A stretch of 64,000 nucleotides of DNA from JAOSJT01 sp035362335 (GTDB lineage Bacteria > Bacteroidota > Ignavibacteria > SZUA-365): the NCBI GenBank assembly GCA_035362335.1, contig DAOSDL010000016.1:29469-93468 (forward strand), given 5' to 3'. Below are positions 1 to 8,049 of this stretch, piece after piece. The number at the start of each line of letters is the position of its first letter. Positions within the stretch are counted from its first letter, which is position 1. The notes under the pieces are model-generated. The model ran no database searches. It saw only the letters and a program-made list of their open reading frames with translations, and had not been told where the DNA came from. Made by a program: the position numbers and the translations under genes.

Positions 1-1815
1 GGCGGGGAGCGGCTGTACGTGCTGCAGTACTGTCCCGCCGGCGCGCCGGATTTCATCACCGATATCGCCGATGTGCGTTTCGACACCGACGGGCCCGATG
101 GCGAATTGCGCATGCTGCTCACCGGCAGCGCCGTGGAGCCGCGGCTGATCATCGATCCCGTGACGAATTACGGCGACGTGGAAGTGGGCACGACACAGTC
201 GCGCGTGCTGCGTGTGACGAACACCAGTCCCACACCTGTACGCGTGGATGCCATTCCGGGATTGCCGGCGGGTTTCAGCGTTACCGCTGCCGCACCGCCA
301 CTGGGATCGACGCTGCAGTTCCGCGACACCATGCTGGTCACCGTGACCTTCGCACCGCTGAACAACAGTGCGTACGGCGGTGCGATACGCGTGGAATCGG
401 ACGAACCGTGTCCGATATTCACCGAGGGGCAATTGCTCGGGCGCGGCATTATCGTTCCCTTGTTCGTGCCCTGGTCCACTATCGTCTTCAGTGAAGTGAC
501 GCGTTGCGACAGCGTGCTGCGCATCATCGGACTGGTCAATGACGGCAGCGTGCCGATACGCGTCGATTCGATATGGATCACCGGACGGGACTCGGCGGCC
601 TTTACCTGGCGGGGACGCACGTTTGGCGGAGCGTTGCCGCATGATGTGGCGCCGCGTTTCGCGGACAGTGTGGACATACTCTTCCGGCCGGTGCAATCCA
701 CGAACGTGCAATCCTTCGCTCAGTTGCATATCGCAGCAACCACTCGCCTCGGGCAGCAGGTGTACACCATCAACCTCGTCGGCGGTCGGATTCTGCAGTA
801 CATCCCAAGCCGTGCATTACTGGCTTTTCCCGCGACACCGGTACTGAACACCGCAGCCACGATACGGGTGGATTTCCAGAATCCCAGTTATCTCGAAACG
901 CTGACCATCGACTCGTTGAGCTTTCTCCCGGATCAGGGCGTGTTCACCTACACCGGCACGCTGCCGCTGGTGATTGCGCCACGTCAGACGCGTGGACTGG
1001 ATTTCGCGTTTCGTCCCCGAGCGGCCGTGTCTTATCAGGCGCGTGTGCGACTCGTGACGAGGGTGGGATGTGTGGAAACCGACACCACCATCCTCTGTAC
1101 CGGCGAGGGTTACACGCCACCCTGGTTGACGCGCTTCTGCATCGACACCACCGTTGTGGCGAACATCGGAGACGTGCTGCGCCTGCCTGTGACACTCAAT
1201 CGCGACATCCCGCAGAATCCCCTCGATGTCAGCATGTTCATCGGCTTCCATCGCAGGGGGCTGCAATATCTGGGCTTCGAGCCGGTGTATACGCGACAGA
1301 CCGTGCGCGACACCTTGCGCCGCGATGGCGTCACCATCGCGCTGCGTGGCAACGAGCAAGTGCGGGCGGGAACGTTCGGTTGGATCAGTTTCCGCGTCGC
1401 CGCATCGGACTCCATGCTCTTTCCCCTGCGCACCGACAGCATCGCCTTCGCCTCGGACTCGACGCTGTTTCTCGCGTTGTTTGGAGACGGCTGCGTGAAC
1501 ACGGTGAGCATCAATCCGCATTGCGGCATTCGTCAGCTCGCCTTCAGCGAGCATCGCTACGCGTTGCGACAGAACTACCCCAATCCCAGCTCCGGAACGA
1601 CCACGGTGGAATTCGAGACATTGGAGGATGCCTACATACGCGTGGAATTGCGCGACACCGGGGGACGCGTGGTGGCGTTGCTGGCCGATGGATGGTACAC
1701 GCACGGCGCCTATGCGGTGCAATTCGACGTGTCGGGACTCCCGGCAGGTGTCTACAATTACGTCATGACCGCGCCAACATTTACCGCGACACGCAGCATG
1801 ATGGTGCTGCGATGA
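1..1815 (+). CDS. T9SS-sorted choice-of-anchor-D / cohesin-like protein, 5' partial
   Basis: The frame is open at base 1, so the N-terminus and signal peptide lie outside the window; 604 codons are visible. About three Ig-like repeats of the choice-of-anchor-D/ASH type are followed by a cohesin-like beta domain (about residues 370-500). A type A T9SS sorting domain ends the protein; it opens with LRQNYPNPSSG near residue 520 and ends in MMVLR. Cargo of this kind is exported across the outer membrane and attached to the surface or released. The stop overlaps the start of the next gene by four bases (ATGA), which suggests translational coupling. No enzymatic motif is visible, so a structural or adhesive role is likely but not shown. 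Confidence 0.85.
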   Translation, partial: GGERLYVLQYCPAGAPDFITDIADVRFDTDGPDGELRMLLTGSAVEPRLIIDPVTNYGDVEVGTTQSRVLRVTNTSPTPVRVDAIPGLPAGFSVTAAAPPLGSTLQFRDTMLVTVTFAPLNNSAYGGAIRVESDEPCPIFTEGQLLGRGIIVPLFVPWSTIVFSEVTRCDSVLRIIGLVNDGSVPIRVDSIWITGRDSAAFTWRGRTFGGALPHDVAPRFADSVDILFRPVQSTNVQSFAQLHIAATTRLGQQVYTINLVGGRILQYIPSRALLAFPATPVLNTAATIRVDFQNPSYLETLTIDSLSFLPDQGVFTYTGTLPLVIAPRQTRGLDFAFRPRAAVSYQARVRLVTRVGCVETDTTILCTGEGYTPPWLTRFCIDTTVVANIGDVLRLPVTLNRDIPQNPLDVSMFIGFHRRGLQYLGFEPVYTRQTVRDTLRRDGVTIALRGNEQVRAGTFGWISFRVAASDSMLFPLRTDSIAFASDSTLFLALFGDGCVNTVSINPHCGIRQLAFSEHRYALRQNYPNPSSGTTTVEFETLEDAYIRVELRDTGGRVVALLADGWYTHGAYAVQFDVSGLPAGVYNYVMTAPTFTATRSMMVLR

Positions 1816-3794
1816 GTGGGCGCATGCGCAACGCGCGAGGCGTGCTACTCCTGTTCGGGAGCATCGGCCTGTTTATGATTTTTCACGCGAATGTTCTCAC
1901 CGCGCAGAGCGTCTGGCATGTGGGAGTGCAGGGCGCCGCGCTGCGCAGCTGGCATGAAACAGCTCAGGATGTGCTGCCGGGGGGTTCGGAGTGCGGACAA
2001 TTCACGTCCGGACGCGGGGCGGGGTTCGAAGCGGGCGTGCTGGTTGAAGTGGAATTGCTGCCGTGGCTGCGCGGTGTGGGAACGCTCGGCATGGCGCGAC
2101 TCGGCGGCGACCTGCTCACGACCTGTGACAACGGCATCATCGTGCCTACGGGAAACGACAACGAATTCGCGCCGCTGCTGCGCGAATATCGCAAGGACGT
2201 AACACTGGACTACGCACTGTTCGAACTCGGTATCCGTGTGCAGCCCACAGCATTGCCGGTGTTTCTGGGCGTTGGTATCGGTGTGGGACGCCCGCTGTTC
2301 GGGGCGGAGTGGTCGCAGGATGAACGCATCGTGTCGCCCGCAGGCGCATTGTTCCCGGATTTCTCCGCACGGAGAAGCAACGGAGCGGGTGCATTCAACA
2401 ACACGCAATTGCGCAGCGCGGTCAACGGCACGCTGGGCGTCACGCTGCCTCTGCGGGGCGCAGTGGAGTTTTCTCCACGGCTGCGCTATTCATGGCCGTT
2501 GAGCGATGCGATCACCGGCACGCGCTGGCGTATCGATTACGCCAGCATCGGAGCGGCGCTCACATGGACCATCGCGCCTCGGGAGGAGGTCGTGCCACCG
2601 CCACCTCCGCCACCTCCGCCGCCACCGCCTCCGCCACAAGCTCCCACCGCGAGCATCGGCAGCGGCAGCGATGCGTCCATCGACATCGTGGAAACCTTCG
2701 TTACCGAGACCTTTCCTTTGCTGCCGTATGTGTTTTTCGAGAAGGACAGCGACCGCCTTCCCGCCAAATACGCCGCCTTGGAGACCGACGGCGCCGCATC
2801 GTTTTCGGAAAACGACATTCCCCGCAATACGCTCGGTATCTACTATCGTTTGCTCGACATCGTCGGCTATCGCATGCGCACGAATCCCCGCATCGACATC
2901 GAACTCGTGGGTTCGACCGACGACAAGGACGGCGAGAAGGGCAACGAAGCACTCGCACTGGGACGGGCCCGCGCGGTGCGGGATTACTTCGCGCGGGTGT
3001 GGCAGATCGACAGTGCACGCATCGCGCTGGGTACGCGCACATTGCCCGCCATTCCCTCGACGCAGCAATTCGCCGAGGGAGACGAGGAGAATCGCCGCGT
3101 GGACATTCGTTCGCGACATGACGAAGTGTTTCGTCCGGTGGTACATGAACGCCTGAGCGAATTCGCCATCACGCCGCCCACAATGCGTTTCACGCTCGGC
3201 GCCGCGGGCACGGGCCAATTCGCCCGCTGGCGACTCGACATACGGCGCTCGGAGGGAACGCTGGCGCAGTTCCACGGCACGGGGATGCCGCCGGGCGAGT
3301 TGCAGTGGACGCTCGGCGATTCGCTCGCCCGCGTCGTGAATGCAGTGGACACGCTGCAGGCAGAACTCACTGTCGTGGATGCAACGGGGCTGGAGGGGCG
3401 CTCCTCGCTCGCCATTCCCGTGAGCAAGCAGCAGAACTCCTACGAGGTGGGACGATTGAGTCTGATTGTGTTCGATTTCGACCGTTCCGATATACTGCCG
3501 CACAACCAGCGCATGATCCGCCGCTTCGTATCTGAGGCCATCAAGGCGACCTCCGATGTGGTGGTTACCGGTTCCACCGACCGCCTCGGCGAAGCCGAAC
3601 ACAATCTCACACTCTCCACCGCACGCGCCGAGAACGTGAAGGCGCTGCTGCTGTCCCAGTATCCATCCTTCCGAAGCTTGCAATCCCGCGGCATCGGCGA
3701 AGCTCCGGAGTTGTACGACAACGCTTTGCCAGAGGGACGCTTCTACTGCAGGACAGTGGCCGTGGAGGTTCGGACGCCTGTAGCTGCGCCGTGA
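1812..3794 (+). CDS. Outer-membrane protein with two OmpA-like domains
   Basis: A 660-aa protein. The frame is open further upstream, but the ATG at 1812 overlaps the previous stop and is followed directly by a hydrophobic signal segment ending near TAQ (residues 12-32), so I choose it. Residues about 33-258 look like a beta-barrel. A run of 14 prolines (about 261-274) links it to an OmpA-like domain at about 300-410 (YVFFEKDS, then ELVGSTDD) and a second at about 545-655 (IVFDFDRSDI, then VVTGSTDRLGE). OmpA domains usually bind peptidoglycan, so this protein probably ties the outer membrane to the wall beside the secreted neighbours. Two such domains in one chain is uncommon. Confidence 0.85.
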   Translation: MSGRMRNARGVLLLFGSIGLFMIFHANVLTAQSVWHVGVQGAALRSWHETAQDVLPGGSECGQFTSGRGAGFEAGVLVEVELLPWLRGVGTLGMARLGGDLLTTCDNGIIVPTGNDNEFAPLLREYRKDVTLDYALFELGIRVQPTALPVFLGVGIGVGRPLFGAEWSQDERIVSPAGALFPDFSARRSNGAGAFNNTQLRSAVNGTLGVTLPLRGAVEFSPRLRYSWPLSDAITGTRWRIDYASIGAALTWTIAPREEVVPPPPPPPPPPPPPPQAPTASIGSGSDASIDIVETFVTETFPLLPYVFFEKDSDRLPAKYAALETDGAASFSENDIPRNTLGIYYRLLDIVGYRMRTNPRIDIELVGSTDDKDGEKGNEALALGRARAVRDYFARVWQIDSARIALGTRTLPAIPSTQQFAEGDEENRRVDIRSRHDEVFRPVVHERLSEFAITPPTMRFTLGAAGTGQFARWRLDIRRSEGTLAQFHGTGMPPGELQWTLGDSLARVVNAVDTLQAELTVVDATGLEGRSSLAIPVSKQQNSYEVGRLSLIVFDFDRSDILPHNQRMIRRFVSEAIKATSDVVVTGSTDRLGEAEHNLTLSTARAENVKALLLSQYPSFRSLQSRGIGEAPELYDNALPEGRFYCRTVAVEVRTPVAAP

Positions 3795-3887
3795 TGCCGG
3801 GTCTACGCGCACGCGGGGAGTGGATGGTACAATAATCCGGAGAATTTTGTAGAATCAGGGAGCACCCTTTCACCGTTCGAGGACGCC

Positions 3888-6098
3888 GTGGCGCGTTGTG
3901 CTGTCGTTGGTATCGTGTTGCTGGGACTGTTGCTTGCGGAGCATACGCGGGCACAGTCGCTGTTGCTGTACGATGCCGATGCGCGGGCCTACCCACTGAT
4001 GCGCGCGAAATTCTTTTTCCGCGATGCCCAGGGTAATCGCCTGCGTCCGCAACTCGGCGAGATACAGGTGGACGAGAACGGTATTCCCCGCGTGGTGACG
4101 CGCATCGACTGTCCGCCCGACGCCACACCCGTTCCGATCTCCGCCGTACTCACGCTCGACGTGTCGGGCAGCATGGAGGGCGACGGATTGGCGCTGGCGC
4201 GCACAGCGGCGATGGCCTGGATCGACGCGTTTCCGAGCGGCGTATCGGAATGCGCGGTGACGAGCTTCAATTTTTCCAATGCACTCAACCAGGATTTCAC
4301 CAACGACAAATCGTTGCTGCGTTCGGCGGTCAACGCACTATGGGCGGGTGGAGGAACGAGTTTCGATGCCGCTCTGCTGAATCCCTTCGCCGGAGCGCTG
4401 CGCGTCGTGGCCCGAGGGAAGCATCGCCGCGTGGTGGTGCTGCTGACTGATGGCTACGCCACGGGCAACGAGCAGGCGATTATCGCCGAGGCACGCGCGG
4501 TGAATGCCCGCGTGTACTGCATCACGCTGGATTCGCGCATGCCCGATGTGCTGCGCAACGTTGCGGAGCAGACGGGTGGGCAGTGGTATGCGAACGTGGA
4601 CACCGGCGAGAAGGCGGCTGCCATTTTTCGCGGCATACTCGACATGGCCCAGGATCTCGCTCCCTGTGTCATCGAGTGGGAAAGCGGCGGCTGCGATTTG
4701 TACCGCGCCGTGCGGGGCGTGGCACCGGCATTCGCTGTGGAAGGGCATGCGGGATATGCGGTGACCGTGGACGACCTCCCCGGACTGGATATCGCACCGG
4801 AGCGCGTGTTGGCCTTCGGCGCCGTGGCTCCGGGAAGCACCGAGACGCGGACCGTTACATTGACCGCGCGCAATGCCCCGGTGCGCATTACCACATTGCG
4901 TCCGGATCTACAGCTGTTTACGGTGACGGATTGGGGCGGTACCGCGCCGCCGTTCACGTTGCAGCCCGGTATGTCGAGAACGCTGCGAGTATCCTTCACA
5001 GCAGAGGATAGCTCCTATCTCATTTGCCGCTTCATCATGGACACCGACGCCTGCGACGCGGGATTCTTTGCCACGGCGGGAATACCGGGTCGCGGAAGAG
5101 ATAGACGAACGATACGTCTGCTGCAACCGAACGGAGGCGAGGTGCTCGTGGCGGGCAGCGACACCGTGATCACCTGGGAAGGCGTCGCGCCGACCGATCC
5201 CGTGCGCCTGGAGTACAGCACCAACGGTGGCGCGAGTTGGATTCCCATCGCCGACAACGTCACCGGCCTGCGCTATCAATGGCGTGTACCCCGGACACCC
5301 AGCGATCGCTGTCTCGCGCGAGTCACCGCGGCCCTGCCGCGCGAAGTACCGCAGGGCATGGTGATTGTGCCGGCGGGGCAATTCCTGCGTGGCGATCAAA
5401 CAGGACTGGGCGCGCCGAACGAACGACCCGCGCACACCGTACGCATCACCACACCCTTCCTCATGTCCGTGACAGAAATCACACAGCGGGAATGGAATGC
5501 CCTGATGCCCGAGAATCCCGTGCCGCAGCATTTCGGCGATGCGCTGCCCGTGCACAATCTGACCTGGTTGGAGGCGGTGCGCTACTGCAATGCACGGTCC
5601 CGCGCCGAAGGACTCGATACCTGCTACAGCATTTCGGGGAATCAGGTGTGGTGTGACTTTTCCCGCAACGGTTATCGCCTGCCCACCGAGGCCGAGTGGG
5701 AATACGCCTGCAAGGCGGGCGGAGGGATGGATTTTCACACCGGGGCCATGACACAGCCGTACTGCGATCCGCTGGATCCGATGCTGGATGCGGTGGGGTG
5801 GTACTGCGGCAACAGCGTGGCTCCCCAATCCGTTGGAGGAAAGGCCGCGAACGCGCACGGCCTTCATGATATGCATGGCAATGTCGCGGAGTTCACCTGG
5901 GATCTCTACACCGCCTATCCCGCGAGCCTGGTGACGGATCCGGTGGGAGAAAATCCCCGAGTACTGCTCTCCACTTCTGTGCAGCGCGGCGGTCATTGGA
6001 TGGAAACAGCCACTGCCTGCCGCTCTTCGCAGCGTCGGCGTATCGATGCGTTGAGCCGTCAGCTGTACTCGGGCTTTCGCGTGGTGAGGACGTACTGA
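3888..6098 (+). CDS. Secreted vWA - choice-of-anchor-D - FGE-like fusion protein
   Basis: Starts at a GTG six bases after GAGG; residues 1-23 form a signal peptide ending HTRAQ. A von Willebrand A domain begins near residue 80 with an intact MIDAS site (DVSGS, then GGGTSFDA, then LTDG). A choice-of-anchor-D-like segment (about 290-400) and an Ig-like segment (about 405-482, starting at RLLQPNGGE) follow. Residues about 488-736 are a formylglycine-generating-enzyme/SUMF1-like domain (MVIVPAGQF, RLPTEAEWEYA, HDMHGNVAEF, GFRVVR). In RGGHWMETATACR one of the two cysteines of true sulfatase-activating FGE appears to be replaced by Glu, judged from memory, so sulfatase maturation is doubtful. No T9SS tail is present. 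A GTAGAAT box lies at 3849-3855. Confidence 0.85.
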   Translation: MARCAVVGIVLLGLLLAEHTRAQSLLLYDADARAYPLMRAKFFFRDAQGNRLRPQLGEIQVDENGIPRVVTRIDCPPDATPVPISAVLTLDVSGSMEGDGLALARTAAMAWIDAFPSGVSECAVTSFNFSNALNQDFTNDKSLLRSAVNALWAGGGTSFDAALLNPFAGALRVVARGKHRRVVVLLTDGYATGNEQAIIAEARAVNARVYCITLDSRMPDVLRNVAEQTGGQWYANVDTGEKAAAIFRGILDMAQDLAPCVIEWESGGCDLYRAVRGVAPAFAVEGHAGYAVTVDDLPGLDIAPERVLAFGAVAPGSTETRTVTLTARNAPVRITTLRPDLQLFTVTDWGGTAPPFTLQPGMSRTLRVSFTAEDSSYLICRFIMDTDACDAGFFATAGIPGRGRDRRTIRLLQPNGGEVLVAGSDTVITWEGVAPTDPVRLEYSTNGGASWIPIADNVTGLRYQWRVPRTPSDRCLARVTAALPREVPQGMVIVPAGQFLRGDQTGLGAPNERPAHTVRITTPFLMSVTEITQREWNALMPENPVPQHFGDALPVHNLTWLEAVRYCNARSRAEGLDTCYSISGNQVWCDFSRNGYRLPTEAEWEYACKAGGGMDFHTGAMTQPYCDPLDPMLDAVGWYCGNSVAPQSVGGKAANAHGLHDMHGNVAEFTWDLYTAYPASLVTDPVGENPRVLLSTSVQRGGHWMETATACRSSQRRRIDALSRQLYSGFRVVRTY

Positions 6099-7543
6099 TG
6101 CGCGGCAGGGCGACATATCGTCTCGTCGTGATGGCACTGTTCCTGACAGTGATGATGGTTCTGGCCGCTGGCAGCGTGCGGGCGCAGATCGCGGATACGT
6201 CGGATGCGTTTTTCTCCATCGTAATACCCGAGGCCGCGGCGCGCGATGTGGATATGGGCACAGTGCTGCTCGGCGCTACGCGCGATACACTCGTACGTCC
6301 ATTTTTCCGAAACATCGGTGTGGTACCGATACGTATCGATTCGCTGTATTTCGAGGGCGGGGCTGCAGGCGATTTCGCGCTCATCGCCGGACGACCGCCG
6401 ATGCGGCTTGCCACTGCGGCGGAGGCGGCCGCGGGATTTTCCTTCGCACCAACAGCAGTGGGCACGCGGCAAGCCGTCGTCGTGGTGATTACACAGGACG
6501 ATACACTCCGATACACGATACGCGGAGAGGGTGTGCGTCCGTCCGTGGAGGTGGTGGCGGGAATGGTGGACTTCGGTGCGCACCCCGTGGGTTCGCAACG
6601 CGACAGCACCGTCGAGGTGATGTTGCGCAATCTCTCCGCGGGTCCGCTGCGCCTGTCTTCGGTGACGCAGACGGGACCCGATACCGCGCAATTCGCGCTG
6701 CTGGATGGCGCGCAGGCGATCACGCTCGCGCCCTTCGCGACGCATGCCATGCGCCTGCGCTTCGCTCCACGACGGGCGGGACGCACAAGTGGCAGCGTGA
6801 CTTTCGAGGTGGATGGTGTGGCCGACCGACCGGTGGCGCTGTTGTTCGGCGAGGGCATCGGCGTGCAGGCCGATGTGCTGCTCGCCACCGACACACTGTC
6901 CGCGCGCACCGGTGAAATCGTGGTGGTGCCAATACGATTGCTCGAGGAGCGGCAATTGTTGCTGAGCGGTGCGCGGGCGTTGCGCACGGAATTGCGCTTC
7001 GACGCTTCGCTGCTCGTGCCTGTGGGAGCAACACCCAAGGGAAGTGTGCGCGATGGCATACGCGTCATCGCGCTGGAGAATTTGCCCACCTTGCCTGGAC
7101 CAGGTGGAGTGATCGCGGAGTATCAGTTTGTCGCCACGCTTGGCGACAGCGAGCACACAGTGTTGGAATTGGTGAATTCCGCCGCCATCGGCGCTGATGT
7201 GACGGTGCGCGAACAGCCCGGCGCCTTCACGCTGCTTGATCTTTGCGAGGAGGGTGGACGGCGCTTGTTCGATGGGAGCGGACGGCTCGCGCTGCACCCC
7301 AATCATCCCAATCCCTTCAACGGCGAAACGCGGCTTCCCTTCGAACTTCCCACCGCGGGTCCGGTCCGTATTGCGCTATTGGATCTTGCGGGCAGAGAAG
7401 CGCTGTTATGTTTCGACGGACAGCTCGCCGCAGGTGCGCACAGTGTGCTGCTCGATGTACACACGCTCCCGAGCGGCTTCTATATCGTGCGCCTCGAAAG
7501 CGCCGGGCGGAGTGTGCAGCGGGTGCTGCACGTGTTACGGTGA
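6098..7543 (+). CDS. T9SS-sorted choice-of-anchor-D / cohesin-like protein
   Basis: A 481-aa protein whose ATG shares its A with the stop of the vWA gene (TGATG), so translation is probably coupled. The signal peptide covers about residues 1-29 and ends VRAQ. Two choice-of-anchor-D Ig-like repeats (about 45-145 and 145-255) are followed by a cohesin-like domain (about 262-380). The linker LCEEGGRRLFDG leads into a T9SS type A sorting domain starting LHPNHPNPFNGE and ending VLHVLR. The same linker occurs in the next two T9SS proteins. It is predicted to be a surface-exported structural protein; no catalytic residues are seen. Confidence 0.85.
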   Translation: MRGRATYRLVVMALFLTVMMVLAAGSVRAQIADTSDAFFSIVIPEAAARDVDMGTVLLGATRDTLVRPFFRNIGVVPIRIDSLYFEGGAAGDFALIAGRPPMRLATAAEAAAGFSFAPTAVGTRQAVVVVITQDDTLRYTIRGEGVRPSVEVVAGMVDFGAHPVGSQRDSTVEVMLRNLSAGPLRLSSVTQTGPDTAQFALLDGAQAITLAPFATHAMRLRFAPRRAGRTSGSVTFEVDGVADRPVALLFGEGIGVQADVLLATDTLSARTGEIVVVPIRLLEERQLLLSGARALRTELRFDASLLVPVGATPKGSVRDGIRVIALENLPTLPGPGGVIAEYQFVATLGDSEHTVLELVNSAAIGADVTVREQPGAFTLLDLCEEGGRRLFDGSGRLALHPNHPNPFNGETRLPFELPTAGPVRIALLDLAGREALLCFDGQLAAGAHSVLLDVHTLPSGFYIVRLESAGRSVQRVLHVLR

Positions 7544-7582
7544 AGAGAGAATTGTTGGAGATGAGTTGACTCAGGGGGAAAA

Positions 7583-7710
7583 CCACAGTCTTTCATGTTC
7601 CTTACACCCGCGAGAATGAAAATGGTGCGAGTGCCTTGATAACTGTCGGAGCGGATCAACAGAGTTTCAAAACCACAGATTGCACGGATTACACACAGAT
7701 TAGCACAGAT
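7583..7710. repeat. Dispersed intergenic repeat, copy 1
   Basis: A block of about 128 bp that recurs at 39627-39758 in the same orientation. The copies share CCACAGTCTTTCATGTTCCT at the left, GTCGGAGCGGATCA in the middle, and a right end of spaced CACAGATT words. A few small differences and a 4-bp length change separate them. No transposase or target duplication is visible. Confidence 0.85.
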
Positions 7711-7900
7711 ACATCGTACATGACCACGAGAAGCTGCTGGGATCTGCGCACGCTGTGGTTTCCAACGTTGTACGTTCCGCATCGGACCATCCTGTCTGTG
7801 AAAGGTGAGGAAATGGGAAAAAGGAAATAAAACTCCGGGAAAACGCTACTCTCACCATTTGTCACTTTCTCCTTTCCACTTTTCGCTCGAGCAAACACGC

Positions 7901-7924
7901 ATCCAGTACGTACTGGATTTTTTT
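7901..7924 (+). terminator. Rho-independent terminator, orphan
   Basis: Perfect hairpin ATCCAGT-ACGT-ACTGGAT followed directly by a run of Ts. It reads as a terminator mainly on the plus strand. No annotated gene ends close upstream of it. Confidence 0.75.
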
Positions 7925-8049
7925 ATGCCTCCGTGGCCCGTAGTGCGTAACAAATCGGCGACTGCTTTGTTATTGATTCATGGGCGTCGGGAAGTTCGCC
8001 GCTTCGACCCCATCCATCGTTACACATACCGCTACTCCCCGAGGTCGCC

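Larger units (their letters stand above)
7544..8049. other. 506-bp intergenic region with a dispersed repeat and an orphan terminator
   Basis: No gene is supported here. It holds one copy of a dispersed repeat (7583-7710), about 190 bp of AT-richer sequence, and a strong terminator hairpin (7901-7924) lying over 350 bp from the preceding stop. A short transcript ending at that hairpin is possible but unproven. The last 60 bp before the next gene show no clear promoter. Confidence 0.6.

Noticed and set aside
3888..6098. True sulfatase-activating enzyme
   Set aside because: The FGE-like domain seems to lack one of the two catalytic cysteines, and no sulfatase gene is present.
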